Shown here: piece after piece, positions 34,553 through 46,221 of the stretch
Layout: each line of letters begins with the position of its first letter
How positions within the stretch are numbered: the stretch's first letter is position 1
Notes under the pieces: model-generated
The model's database searches: none
What the model was told of the DNA's origin: nothing
Seen by the model: the letters and a program-made list of their open reading frames with translations, nothing else
Assembly (NCBI GenBank): GCA_033977485.1
Contig: CM066989.1
Location: forward strand, 36,458,595-36,522,594
Length of the DNA stretch: 64,000 bases
DNA from: Hydrangea macrophylla
Taxonomy: Eukaryota > Streptophyta > Magnoliopsida > Cornales > Hydrangeaceae
Direction: 5' to 3'
Translations under genes and position numbers: made by a program

Positions 34553-37516
34553 TGTAGTGACCTGAAAATTTAAAACATATTATTTTATTTTTCGTCAAAG
34601 AAAAATACCAGTTTTGAAAATTTTAGCAGTATAATTTTTATCTGTGTATGGTTAAGCTTGTGAGCTCAACACACACTAGAATATCTCATGAGAAACTTGG
34701 TGACCAAACAAATTTTAAGTGCACAGTGTGTGCGTGTGTTTTGTTGTGCAGTGTGTGTAGGAGTGTGTTGTGTGTGTGTGTACTACAAGCCTCTTGGAGG
34801 CCAAGCAAACCAACTTTATAAATACACACATCACCCCCAAACTATCACCAACTCTCAATCTCTCAAACTCACTGCCTCTCTATTCCCTCTCTCTCTCTGC
34901 TCATATGTATATACATATATGTGCAGAATATATATAGATAGTATATATATATACATTCAAGGAATCAAAGCTTGGATCATCAATTAGAATTGGGATTATA
35001 TATATATACTGTTAAGGGTTTGAAAATAGCGAACAGAAAAACTGTGATCAAAACTTGATTTCTTTATATCAAATGAAAGGTCTCGATCCCACGAGGTTGT
35101 GTTTCAAATTTTAGAAGCTAATTCATAGCGGTTGCGACGAACGGTCAAATTAAAGTTTTGTCGCTATTCGATTTTTCAATAAAATCAAGAGCTGCGTTTG
35201 ATTTCAATAAAATTTGATTTCATATTTGAAATCTACGCGGAAAAAGGAAGAATTCCATGTATTGGAAAGTCCTGTTTTGGTTAAGTTTTCAAACTGGGTA
35301 AAATTTAGCCTTTAATTTCAAAACAGGGGAAGAAAGAAGAAGAAGACGACACTGTGACATCTCGCGCGCGCGACCTGCGCGAGCGAGGGGTCGCGCGAGC
35401 GGCTCGCGCGCGCGACCAAGCTGTTTTTGAAAATTGTTTTTTTTAATAACCACGTGGCCTTTCTGAACGCATTCCGCGCGAGCGAGGCCTCGCGCGAGCG
35501 GCATGCGCGAGCGGTCCGCGCGTGCGACCTCGGGCAGTTTAGTAAAATCTCCTGTTTTGTTGTACTTGAGTCTGTTATGAGCTAAGGGGCCTTGTACCCT
35601 ATGCTTTAAGAGTTATACTTTAGTGTAATAGTAGTTGTACTTGTGCTTAGAGGTGTTGTACCTCACTGATATACGCACATTATTGTATATCGAGATTCGT
35701 AACAGATTGAGCAGTTCCGGTTTCTATTCTGATTAATTATTCAGGCTATCCTCGGTGAACGGTAGTTCCATATAACCCTCAATAAAGTTGTATAACATGT
35801 TTAATAGTGTACTTACATGTTTACTTGATCTGTGATGCTTTAAGTGTTTACTTGAGCTGCTATGCCTTAAGTGGTTACTTGAGTTGCTATGTGTTTACCT
35901 GAGTGATTTCAGCATGTCTATTGTGTTGCTTTAAATTAAAAGCATGGATTGATAATCTGCCTTATGAAATATTGAATATGTCTAGATGCTTAGAGCTCGC
36001 ATATGTCATAACATTTCATAAGCATGCATGATCACGAAAATCACGAAAATGATTTTGGGATGAAAGACCTTAAAGGCTTTCGATTTTTTTTTTAAAAAAG
36101 GAAGGTCTCAGAGACTTCCAGGTTTTGAAAAGGGAAGACCTTAGAGGCTTCCGTGCATAAAACCCTCTAGGAGGGATTTTGTTTTGAAAAGTTAGAAATC
36201 CCGGATTTGTGGGTAGGCGTGTGATATGGGTACCACTAGGAACTCGAATTGCGGGATGTGCTGCAAGAAACCCCCGTAACGGTAAAGGCTAGGCATCCGT
36301 GTAATTCGTAAGGCCCAAAGTCCCGCACGTTTGAGACTAGGCCTACGTGGACGGGAAGCCCATGGTCCGGGTAATGATATTGACGATTGAGGGTGAGTGT
36401 TTGAAAATGCACGAAAAGTGATTTTCATACATGACATTGGCATTCATTGCACTCACGCATGTTATATAACAGATGTTATTGTGCGGTTATATGACTATAC
36501 GAGCCTTTTTGGCTTATGGACTATCAAACCTTTCCTTTTCAGGTGATATAGATAAGGGTAAGGCTCCCGAGATTTGATGAACTTCCGCTTTGTTTGAAGG
36601 TCGAGTTTATGGGATTTTAATTTAATGATGGTTCAAAGAGCATGTTATGATTTAATTGGACAAGTGTTAGTCCACCCGCTTTTAAATAGCATGATAGCTT
36701 AACTCTGATTTTTCATTGCTTATCTTGAAAACGATTTGTTTCAAAAAAGAATAGTTTTCAAATGAAAACCTGATTTTTGTGTTATTAGTGTTTTCCAAAT
36801 GATGAATATAATTTTCAAGCCGGAGTAGAGTTGACTAGTGAAGATCCCGTTTAGGGAAGAAATTGTGAGATTGTGATACTTTGTATTCTTAAAAACCTTG
36901 GATTTTTATTATAAGAGTTTCTAACGTTTGAGAAAAAAAAAAGTAAATCATTGTATTACTTTTCAATATGTGAAACCAAGTTTGAGTTGCTATTTGAAGA
37001 TCGTATTCTAAAGTTTGAGAAGGAGATTTGATAAATGTTTATCAAATCTATATATTTTTCGCTGCACTGTTGTTCATTTGATAAACCGATAAAGAATTTC
37101 TGTTAATGTCTTTTAAGTTGACAAGCAAAGATTTTAAAAAGACTAATTGAATGCTTCCGCTATCATTTTACTCAGATCCGTGTGTCTTTAAAGATTTTGT
37201 TTTCCCATCAAAGATTTGAAAGGCTATTCTATGCTTCCGCAGTAACTCTCGGAGTCTAGGACTCGAGGCGTTGTAAAATGGTATCAAAGTTTTGAGGTTT
37301 CAAAGTTTAAATGTTTCAGAGCTTTGGACTTTAAATGATTTTAAAGTTTAAACGTTTGATTTTTTTTAAAGAGAAAGTTTTCAGGTAAGCTTCGGGTCTA
37401 GGACTCGGAGCATTACGATTATGTTCAGTCCTTCCGCTCTTGGTTATATATTATTTTATTTTAGTTAGCACCCCCTCGCCTGCGGGACCCGTGCCGGGGC
37501 GGGGCGGGGCGCTACA
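34553..37516 (+). repeat. 3' LTR, 2964 bp
   Basis: Collinear with 30130-32821 and very similar by eye. The extra segment at about 35640-36045 contains repeated 'tgtttacttgagctgctatg'-type words. TATA box is at about 34814-34824; the CG word array is at 35361-35529. Confidence 0.88.
35361..35529 (+). repeat. CGCGAGCG word array in the LTR (3' copy)
   Basis: Collinear with 31048-31232. One word of the second block is missing, as expected for repeat-mediated loss. Confidence 0.85.
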
Positions 37517-38304
37517 ATACCCCTTAAGATTTTGGATCCTATGTTGTTGTCCTCATAATTTGTAATTATGGGCTTTATAGTACATTCTAAGGCATTATTT
37601 TATACATTTAAGTTATCTAGTGCTTGCATGCGGTCTAGGGACAATTTGTTGTCTATGTTTGTGCAGCTCTTTGGTGATGTCGATAGGTTAATTTTTCCCT
37701 ACATTTAAGTAACGGGTAATGCTATGTGCACATAAAATGTGCACATAAAGTGTGCCCATAAAGATCTGGGCAATTGATTTCGGTGGAGTTCGTGCCTGCA
37801 TACATGAGATCCACCAAAATTAATGGTCCAGATCTTTATGTGCACACTTTATGTGCACATTTTATGTGCACCAATCATTACTCTTCAAGTAACATGATCC
37901 TTTTTTTTCTAAAGTATTAATATTAAAGTTATAGTCCCAAGGACTATTGTGACGTACAATTTGCACCTCGTAATTTGTCAACTATGCCCCTAAAGGTTTG
38001 AAAATGGTATGCTTGTGTGAAAGTAAATATTCTTGGGCTACTTTTAAGCATTCTTAAAGCACCGCTGCACATTTAGATTTTCCAGTTATTCACACATGCT
38101 ACTTGGAGATGGTTTTGTTCCTTGTTGGTGCATGACTTATATATTTGTGCTATTTAGGGCCATAATTTTGTGAGGATTATTTGCACATTGTTAGTAAATT
38201 GTAAATGTTCATGTTCCAAATTATTGAAAATTTTTAAATGTTCATGAACGAAGGTTTTGTTTATGATAAGGTCATAAGGTCTTGGGAATACTCCGCAGCA
38301 CCCT
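37517..38304. other. Flank between two large LTR elements, with one MITE
   Basis: AT-rich, with no recognised gene. It contains the MITE at 37714-37883 and ends with ACCCT (38300-38304), the left target duplication of the 12.3-kb element. Confidence 0.5.
37714..37883. mobile_element. MITE, about 170 bp, Mutator-type target duplication
   Basis: The arms pair along about 55 bp: GGGTAATGCTATGTGCACAT at the left, the inverse of ATGTGCACCAATCATTACTC at the right, and inner pairing of AAAGATCTGG with CCAGATCTTT. Flanks TTAAGTAAC (37705-37713) and TCAAGTAAC (37885-37893, read one base offset) agree at 8 of 9 positions, as expected for a 9-bp MULE duplication. Confidence 0.75.
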
Positions 38305-40939
38305 TGTGGATACCGGCATTTTGAGCCCACTTTTAACACATTTTAAATACAAAGAGTCGCCACTTAATTTTTAAAAGGAAAATTAAGAAACCATTTTAAA
38401 AGCAAACCGATCTTTTGCGAAACCAAAGATCAACTGGGTTCGGGGATTATGGAATGAAAGGGGAAGGAGCTCGGCGGAATAAAACACCCCCTTTCATCAC
38501 ATCTCGTGATAAGCCTCTACTCAACATCCTTTTTAATGGAATTATTAATCTAAGCATGCCCTCAACTAATACATATGTATATATACATTACAAAAGCATG
38601 TCTAAAAGGGTGTAAGATTGCTAATGATAAAATAGCATCCAAACCATGTAAGTCAATTAGCAAGCAATATGATGTGCATTTAGAGAACTAGGAAACTTAC
38701 TCGGGATCCAGCCGCGAATACTTAAACATGTAATGCATACAAAAGTAGAAATCCAATGAAAAGGTTCTCTAATACACATATACACATAAGGCAAATCCTA
38801 ATTCTAAGGTGTCGCACATGAAGTCGAAAATCAATAAAATTAAGAAGCAATTTAACTAGAGAAGAGTCAAGGGATGACACCTCATCGGCGCTACAAAACA
38901 AGGGTTAGTCCACATGCTTTAGAAAGGACATATGACATCGAACAATCATCCCTAAATGCCTAGCTTAATTCTATCAGGTAGAAAAAATGACACAATTATG
39001 AATTCTAATACCGATCTATATGGATGAATGTATATGATTACATGGATATGGACAAGAACAAGCTATTGGATTATTCCTTGATTTGGATCATTTAACCTCT
39101 GTATTTAAGCTTAAATAATCATTATTAAAACATGGTTTAAGCCCTAAGTCATGGAAAGGTCATTTGAATCATTATTTGCAAAGTATACCAAATCTATCCA
39201 AAAATTCTGAAAATTATAGAGAACAAGTCAAGGCCTCAAAAATTGGAAAAGCATAGTTTGCATGTTTTTATGTCAATGAATTTTAGACACGAGATGCCTC
39301 TGTGAATCTAGTTTCCAACCCAAAAAGAAAAGTCGAAGATCAACGGTTCAATCTCTAGGAATTGGACAAACACTAGACATCACTCAGAACTTCACAACTC
39401 TCTGTCCAGAGTTCTTGTATAATTTTTGAAAAATAGTAAAAAAATCAGAAACACTTTGATCTTTTTAGGGTATCTTCCTAACACATTAAAGTACCCAAAA
39501 AAAATTATTTGAGGCCAAGAATACTTGATTAATGCTCTGATTCATTCATTTCAAGAAGGTGTTACTGCTCCGAAACTTTGAACAGATTAGAGTTGCTTCA
39601 CAAAACTCATGACCAAACCACTTTAAACATGAAATCTCATTCAAACAAAAATCACAGTGGTAGAACTTTGTGTTATTGACACTCTCTAGTTGGTTTCACT
39701 TGATTCCAACAGTTCATTATTTAACTAAAAATCTTTGATCAAAAGTGGTTAATGAACTCACTACACCTTTGTCAAATATACCTTTTACTTGCTAACTCCA
39801 ACTACCAAGCCATTAAGTTTGGCTTAATTTAAACCACTTCTCCTACCATTTGATGGTCATTGGAGGTTAATGACACCTATACTTGATAAATTTCAATGAA
39901 GCATGGAGAAGCTTCATGAAATCTTAAGATAACAAGCTCAAACCATGGAGATAGATTTGGACTTATCAACCAAACATGCTAAGTATCAACTCTAATCTTC
40001 TTATAAATCATGAACTTATAAGAAGGCTAGAAGATTTCAAGTTAAAAGATTCAAGTAAGACATTGAAAGTCTCATGAATCCAAAGAGATGAATATAATCA
40101 AAAAGTCGAGACCCAAAGTTCAAATCTCATCCAAATTAACATGTACTTACAGAATATTTAGTCTAGAGTCTACCTCTAAATATCCTCAACTTAGTGATTT
40201 TGAAGGATTTCCACAAGTTGATCAAGCTCTTCAACTCTAACTCACACACAACTTCTTCTTTTAAGCTACAAAAGTGACTCTTAAGTATAATTAGAAAATT
40301 CTTTAGAGGTTTAGGAAAGGGAGAATCAAGATGAGGTTGGAAGATTCAAGAAAATCATCTCCCTTTGTAATGGGATAGTCACCCTCCTTATATAGGAAAT
40401 TTTTAAGAGAGTGTTTCAGTCATTTCACAGTAAAAATTATGATCCCGTATATCCTTTTGTAGGCACAAAACTTGCTATATTACAGCTGTCTGCTAGAAAA
40501 CGCTGCACTCACTGGAGATGGAAGCGGCACTTGGTGAGTGCCGGAACGGCACTTGATGAATGTCGTCGTGGCATTCATTGATTGCCGCACCGGCATTCAG
40601 TGAATGCCGCAGACAACTCCAGGGATTGCTATTTCTTAAATTTTGCTGTGTTTGAAAGAAATTAGCGGCAGTTAGTGGCTACCGTTACGGCACTTACTGA
40701 CAGTCGATCCGGCAATCAGTGAGTGCCGCACTGGCAACCCGTGACTGCAGCAGATCCTGCCATGTGCCGCATTCGTCTACTTCCTTTTTCCTTCCTTTTT
40801 CTTTTGTTTCGGGTTGAGGAGCCTTTCAAAGAGCTTGAATCACCTTTGAAAGCCCTAGATTTGTCGGACATTGTCATCATCGGATTTAGAGGCAGCACTC
40901 CCCTTAATTCGAAGTTTGCTCAAAATCGGGGTGTCTACA
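38305..40939 (-). repeat. 3' LTR of the PMD-carrying element
   Basis: Collinear with 47970-50622 and differing by scattered substitutions and small indels. TATA box (minus CCTATATAAGG) at about 40386-40396; GCCG word array at 40503-40775. Confidence 0.88.
40503..40775 (-). repeat. GCCG palindromic word array in the 3' LTR
   Basis: About eight variants of a 19-bp word, CGGCANTCANTGANTGCCG. The copy at 40591-40609 (CGGCATTCAGTGAATGCCG) is a perfect palindrome around one central base. GTGCCG-GAA-CGGCAC forms another perfect hairpin nearby. The array lies upstream of the minus-strand TATA box. Confidence 0.8.
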
Positions 40940-41507
40940 GTTTGCCCCTCTTCAACGAAGCTTGTGAAGCAGTGTGTATCATAAGTGAACGTCGAAGCTT
41001 GTGTAAAGACACACCTTTGACCAAACTGACGAATTTAGGTAAAAACAAAATGCGTTGCAAAAGAAAACAGGCGCGCGACAAGGTTTCGGTTAGTCGTGCT
41101 CCATGATAGCTGCCTACGTATCCATTCAGGAATCAGACCAAGACGTAGTTTGGGCAAGGGCAAACACACATAAGCACAAATAGTTGTACGGATCAATGCA
41201 CCTATCTTGTCGTGATGCATGTGTTCATGTAAACGACGATGGTCAATGTGATTTTTGCTCCTAAAATGATGTGATTCAAGATCATGCTATCTTGATGTAT
41301 CCACATGCAATCCATGCCTTATGCTAGTTAATGCTCATGCTAGTCCTCTACAAAAGACGTGATCATTTTTGCCGAAAGAACGAATGCAATTGACTGGGTG
41401 GCGCTTCGCGACTTAGGCCCCGGTGTCAATATGTTTGCTCTATTTCATGCGTTTACTATATGATGTATGATGCATGATGCGGTAACCAGAGAAAATTCTC
41501 AGAGACT

Positions 41508-42160
41508 GGCCAACGCAAATCTATTGCGAGCACCAAGAATATAAATCTCTTACATTCTCAAAATCTTGATCATCGTAAATCTGTTACGAGAATCGAGAAT
41601 ATAAATCCGTTATATTCCCAAAAGCGGGGTCAACGCAAATCTGTTGCGAGAACCGAGAATGCAAATCTGTTGCATTCTCAAAATTTTGATCATTGTAAAT
41701 CCGTTACGAGGATCGAGAATATAAATCCGTTATATTCCCAAAAGCGGGGTCAATGCAAATCTGTTACGAGGATTGAGAACGCAAATTTGTGACATTCTCA
41801 AAATTTTGATCATCGTAAATCTGTTACGAGGATCGAGAATATAAATTCGTTATATTCCCAAAAGCAGGGTTAACGCAAATTTGTTGCTAGGACCGAGAAT
41901 GCAAATCTGTGACATTCTCAAAATCTTGATCATCATAAATCTGTTACGAGGATCGAGAATAAAAATCCGTTATATTCCCAAAAGCAGGGTCAACGTAAAT
42001 CTGTTGTGAGGACCGAGAATGCAAATCTGTGACATTCTTAAAATCTTGATCATCGTAAATCCGTTACGAGGATCGAGAATATAAATCTGTTATATTCCCA
42101 AAAGCGGGGACAACACAAATCTATTACGAGGACTGAGAATGCAAATCTGTTTACATTCTC
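41508..42160 (+). repeat. 120-bp tandem repeat made of hairpins with a shared loop
   Basis: About 5.5 copies of a 120-bp unit, itself two 60-bp half-units. Each half-unit has two hairpins with loop ATCYG. In half-unit A the stems are CGTAA/TTACG (41574-41588) and GAATATAA/TTATATTC (41597-41617). In half-unit B they are CGCAA/TTGCG (41634-41648) and GAATGCAA/TTGCATTC (41657-41677). Linkers such as 'cccaaaagcggggtcaa' and 'ctcaaaattttgatcat' separate them. Later copies carry mismatches. It lies next to the 3' LTR (minus-strand sense), where Tat/Ogre elements often have tandem repeats. Confidence 0.9.
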
Positions 42161-42560
42161 AAAATCCAGGAGTTAATCATATTCAAATTATTCTAGAGTT
42201 AAACAGACTCAAATCCTTTTAATTTTTCAAAATCAGGACTCGAACAGACTCAAATTCAAATTTTGGAGTCAAGCAGACTCAAATTCTTTCAATTTAGGCT
42301 CAAAGAGTTAAGAACTCCCAAAAACAGGGGTCTAGTCATCCCAGGTCAATTTAAATTCCCAAATTGGGAGTCAATTTGTCCTAGAATGAATCAACTTTCA
42401 AAATTTGAGAGTCGGTTGGACTCGAAAATCCTTTCCGGGAAAGGAAGCGAAAAGAGGTAAACTCTGGGGGTTTAAATCTGAATCTCAGGACCCAATTTGA
42501 ATTTTGGGAGGGGGGGAGGAAACCAAAGGCTTTTTAACCGCCTTACTTGTGGCATACGCT
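42161..42560. other. Spacer upstream of the PMD gene
   Basis: Degenerate short repeats built on 'agagtcaa.cagactcaaat' (42170-42300). No gene. Confidence 0.5.
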
Positions 42561-42564
42561 TTAA

Positions 42565-42665
42565 AATGTGGCAGTCCGTGACTGCCGTGCGGCAATCGCA
42601 GAATGCCGCTGCGGCATTCAACGAGTGTCGTACGGTAATTCATCAACTGTCGGGCACAATTTTCG
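42565..42665 (+). promoter_or_regulatory. GCCG word array upstream of the PMD gene
   Basis: Words of the LTR type (tggcagtccgtgactgccg, cggcaatcgcagaatgccg, cggcattcaacgagtgtcg, cggtaattcatcaactgtcg) end about 235 bp before the PMD start codon. A possible TATA (gcttatacgc, about 42686) and a CT-rich leader follow, so it looks like the upstream part of a promoter. This is inferred from position and from the parallel case at 46015-46135. Confidence 0.55.
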
Positions 42666-42899
42666 AGTGCTGCGTTTAGGGTCAGAATGCTTATACGCAG
42701 GTTTTATTTCCTTTTTCCTCATTCCTCACAAACTCTCTCAACCGATATCCTCTCTGGAGACTTTTTTCTTTTTTCTTGCACTGATCTAAAGGATCCACAG
42801 GTTAGTTTTTCATGATCACAATCTTGTTATCTTCTTTTTTATGTTTTTTTTTATAATTAATTTCAAAGTTTAACTCCCCGTTTATTCTCTTTGACAGTC

Positions 42900-45601
42900 A
42901 TGGCTAGTGGCTCGGGTAGTAGGAAGAAAGCCAAATACAGGGCTACTCCCCACTCTGACCCCACTTTCCTACTCCGGGATCTGGACAAGCATCTATATGC
43001 CCGCGCATTCAAACTCGAGGTGAACACGTCTCCCTTAAACCATATCTTTTCAATTCTTTTCTATGAATCTTATGAATGCAATGACAACAAACATTACATG
43101 CTTTCTCATGAATATGATGTGTGACAAAGCTTTATATTCTCCTTCACGAATATGAATGTTAGGCTTGCAAAATATTTCGAGCGTTTCAATTGCTCCATGC
43201 TTATTCATTCATGTTTAATTCCAACGCTCTTGATTCTAAAAAATTTCTCATAAAGCTTATGCCCGCAAAACTTTATATGCTTTATCCTGAATACGATTAT
43301 CATGCTTGTAAGATTTTCCGAGCGCTTCAACCGCTCTTTTTACTCACTTATTTTCAACATATATATCCTCTTTTTCTTTCTCTTCTCTTTCTTTTTATGA
43401 ACCTTATGAATGCAATGCGCGTCAATCAAGACTTTATGCGTTCTTTTTATGAATGCAAGTGCTATGCCCACGGAATTTTCTGAGTGCCCCACATACTCCC
43501 TTTTATTTATTCATTATCATTATTATTTTTATTTACTTTTGTTTCTTTTCTTCATCCATTCATCTACTAACATTAAATTTTGTATCCTTTGCAGCTTCAG
43601 CCCGATGTGCTGAAAGGGCATAGTAGCTTGGCCCACGGCTGGGCGTGGTACGTATCTTTGAGCGAGACCGTACAGGGGTACATCAACCCAGCGGGCTTTC
43701 AAAACTTCATCAAGCTCTTGATGAAGAGTTCCAATGATCTTAGACAGATTCATGCTCTCTCCGAGCAGTGGTAAAATATCACCAACGCATTCCACTTTGA
43801 GTTCGGGGAGATGATGATGACCCCATTGGACTTTCGCATGATTACTGGGATCTCTTTTGGGGGGAGTGCCTACGGTACCTGGATACCGTTATAGAGTAGG
43901 ACCGACTGCTACCGCTACTGGGAGTTATTCTAGAGGAGCCCTTGGTTACGGCCAAGTGGTTCTTGGATACCTTCAGAAACCAGGAGGGCTTCATGGACAA
44001 GCAGATGGCTCGAGGCTTTATCATGTATATGCTCGGATGCTCCCTGTTGAGCAACAGGGGTGACAGGATATCCGTGGCCTTGGTGGGGTCCTTAGAGCGC
44101 ATGGACCAGATTTACCAGAATGATTGGGCTGGTGCAGGCTTAGCCACCCTGTACAAGCATATGGTGGACATCTCGCGGGATCGGCCAGCCTCTACAGGAG
44201 GCTTCTAGAGGACGTGGGAGGTACAACTCTCTTTATTATTAATTCTCACTTCTGAACTTTAAATCTTTATTTCAACTCCTTTATTCATGAATCTTGAAAC
44301 TCACGCTCGTTCTTTTTCTTTTTCTTTTTTTTCCTTTTCTTACAGATTTGGTCCTACGAGTATCTACAGATGATGTCGCCCGAGAAGCGATGAGCGGACG
44401 CCCTTATCATACCCCAAGGGCTAGAGTGGCAGAAAGAGAGGGTGGGGCGGAAGACTGGGGCTCATGACTTTGTTTCGTTCAGGAACTTCCTGAAGAATCT
44501 GAGAGAGCCGCACATCAGGTGGCAGCCCTGGGTGGACGTGCTTCTTGTTGCCTCCCCGAGGATTCAGCAGTCGGGTGGGTACGACCCACAGAGGATTTTA
44601 TTGTCCGGGCCGGGAGTGGTATTTGGAGGAGAGAGTGACCCAGAAGTTGCTGATGGCCCCCACATATTTCGTACCGCGTCCTCCTCCTGAGTTGATGAGA
44701 GCTTCCGAGACCCTCCAGGGTCCTGTGCTCACGGTTACCCTAGACGAGCTCTCTGTTCAGGACTTTGTAGATGCCCCTGATGGATATGAGGCCTTTCGCA
44801 CCAGCAAGTTGATGAAGAACTTCCCTTCGATGGAAGTGACAGGGGTAAGCTTCTTTTTGGCTTTTCAAACTTTCTTTCAGCCTTTTTATCACACATATAT
44901 GTCCTCACTGAACTTACCTCTCTTCTCCTTTTATAGCCCATTCCTGCCGCGTCTCGGACCCCACCAACTTGGGATTGGAGACTTCGCACAGTCTCTTATG
45001 GTGAGCAAGTCACGACTACGGTCCCCCGATATCATGCGAGCGCTCCCGCCATTCCGCTCCAGTACGACCATGTCCCGCAGGACTATACGGAGGAGGGTCT
45101 GCTCTAAGCTCACAGTGTGCCAGAGTGGATCTATGGTCGAGAGTGGAGGGTAACCTTCTGAAACTTGATTTTGATCTTTGCATTCTTATATTGATGTTCT
45201 AACTCTTCTTTCCTTTATTGATTCAAGCCGATGGGGCACGAACAGCTGTTAAGGCTCATGCGAGAGCCATGGTAATGCTCATACTGACCTTTTATTTACA
45301 CTTGTTTTAACATTTTTCACATAAATGAATCTTGATTATTGCAATCTCTTTCTTCGCTTAGGAGGAGGAGAACAGGGCTCTAGTCCTGCAGGTAAGAGAG
45401 CTCCAACAGCACCTTCAGCAGCTTGGGATAGTGCCTGGCGGAGCTCATGGAGGTGCTGGATGTGGTGGAGGCAGAGGAGGTAGCAGTGGCGGCAGAGCTG
45501 GAGGCAGAGGAGGAGGTGGGGGCGGTGCAAGTGGCACGGAGTCAGAGGAAGAGCCTCTTACATGTGTCACCCATCAGGCTCGAGGCCGGGGTCGGGGCTG
45601 A
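42900..45601 (+). pseudogene. Plant mobile domain (PMD) gene, six exons, inside the LTR element
   Basis: It encodes a protein of the plant mobile domain family (MAIN/MAIL-like), found in host silencing factors and in transposons. Exons read as 42900-43019, 43595-44220, 44346-44844, 44937-45149, 45228-45271 and 45362-45601, with GT...AG introns (acceptors TTTGCAG, CTTACAG, TTATAG, TCAAG, CTTAG). Exon 1 starts MASGSGSRKKAKYRATPHSD. Exon 2 has GWAWYVSLSETVQGYINPAG and TPLDFRMITGISFGG, then VTAKWFLDTF. Exon 3 has IWSYEYLQMM and EPHIRWQPW. The last exon encodes a coiled stretch (EEENRALVLQVRELQQHLQQ) and a Gly-rich tail ending HQARGRGRG. Breaks: TAA at 43772, a G-run frameshift near 43858, TAG near 43894, and further shifts in exons 2-4. 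It lies antisense to the element's own transcription. Confidence 0.8.
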
Positions 45602-46014
45602 TCTATCTTTTCTCTTTCATCTCCCTCTTTTATCTTTTGAGTGTTTTGGAGAGGACACACACTTATTTAGATGACTGTATATATACATGCATATTTATTT
45701 ATTTATTTTTTTTGGATGACGACTCCTGGATAGCCGTGGTAGGATAGGCATATACAAACTTTATTATGATTGCTTTTATCCTTTCTGCTTGTTTTTACTG
45801 AATACTGCATGTGTGACCATGGCTTGGTCCTTCCTTTCTATTTTCCTATGATTGGTAAATGCCTTTGCCTTCAGTACTTTCCTTTATATGCATGAATGAA
45901 TGAATGGCTTGATCTTGTTGTACGTGATGCATGATGCACATATTTTATTGCTTTTATTCAGTCTTTTTGATTGCAGGTGGGCAAAAAATATTACAGACAG
46001 GCCCTGGCCAGGAA

Positions 46015-46135
46015 TAAACTCCACGCAGCACTCGGTTAATCCTCCACGACACTCACTGAGTGCCGCTGTGGCAGTCAGTAAATGTCGCACGGCAATTGCC
46101 GACTACCGGACGGTAGTCTGTTGAGTGCCGCGGTA
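46015..46135 (+). promoter_or_regulatory. GCCG word array upstream of the second antisense gene
   Basis: Words cactcactgagtgccgc, tggcagtcagtaaatgtcgc, cggcaattgccgactaccgg and gttgagtgccgcgg. A TATA-like CTATTTATACC (about 46154-46164), a CT/A-rich leader and ATG 46222 follow. Together these make a compact candidate promoter. Confidence 0.55.
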
Positions 46136-46221
46136 GGTCTGGGCAGATTCACTTCTATTTATACCCTTCTTTCCTCAAAACTCCACAAAACACTCTCTTC
46201 TTGCATTCACTTCCTTCTCAA

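Larger units (their letters stand above)
30130..37516 (+). mobile_element. Large non-autonomous LTR element (chromovirus derivative) without gag-pol
   Basis: LTRs at 30130-32821 and 34553-37516 start TGTAGTGACC and end GCTACA. The 5-bp target duplication ATACC is on both sides (30125-30129, 37517-37521). The primer site TGGTATTAGAGC (32824-32835) follows the left LTR and a purine tract (aaggggggtagag) precedes the right one. The 1.73-kb internal region has no gag or pol. Its last bases (ttcgcggacgaaattcttttaaggggggtagag) resemble the 3' end of chromovirus (Tekay/Del) pol, so it probably arose by internal deletion. Confidence 0.88.

Noticed and set aside
41508..42160. CRISPR-like regular array
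   Set aside because: The window is a plant nuclear genome, the 'spacers' are themselves repeated, and the 60/120-bp periodicity is that of a tandem repeat inside a retroelement.
45447..45674. Glu/Ala/Val-rich 75-codon frame
   Set aside because: Shadow of the Gly-rich last exon of the PMD gene, which reads EEENRALVL...ARGRGRG in the other frame and joins the upstream exon.
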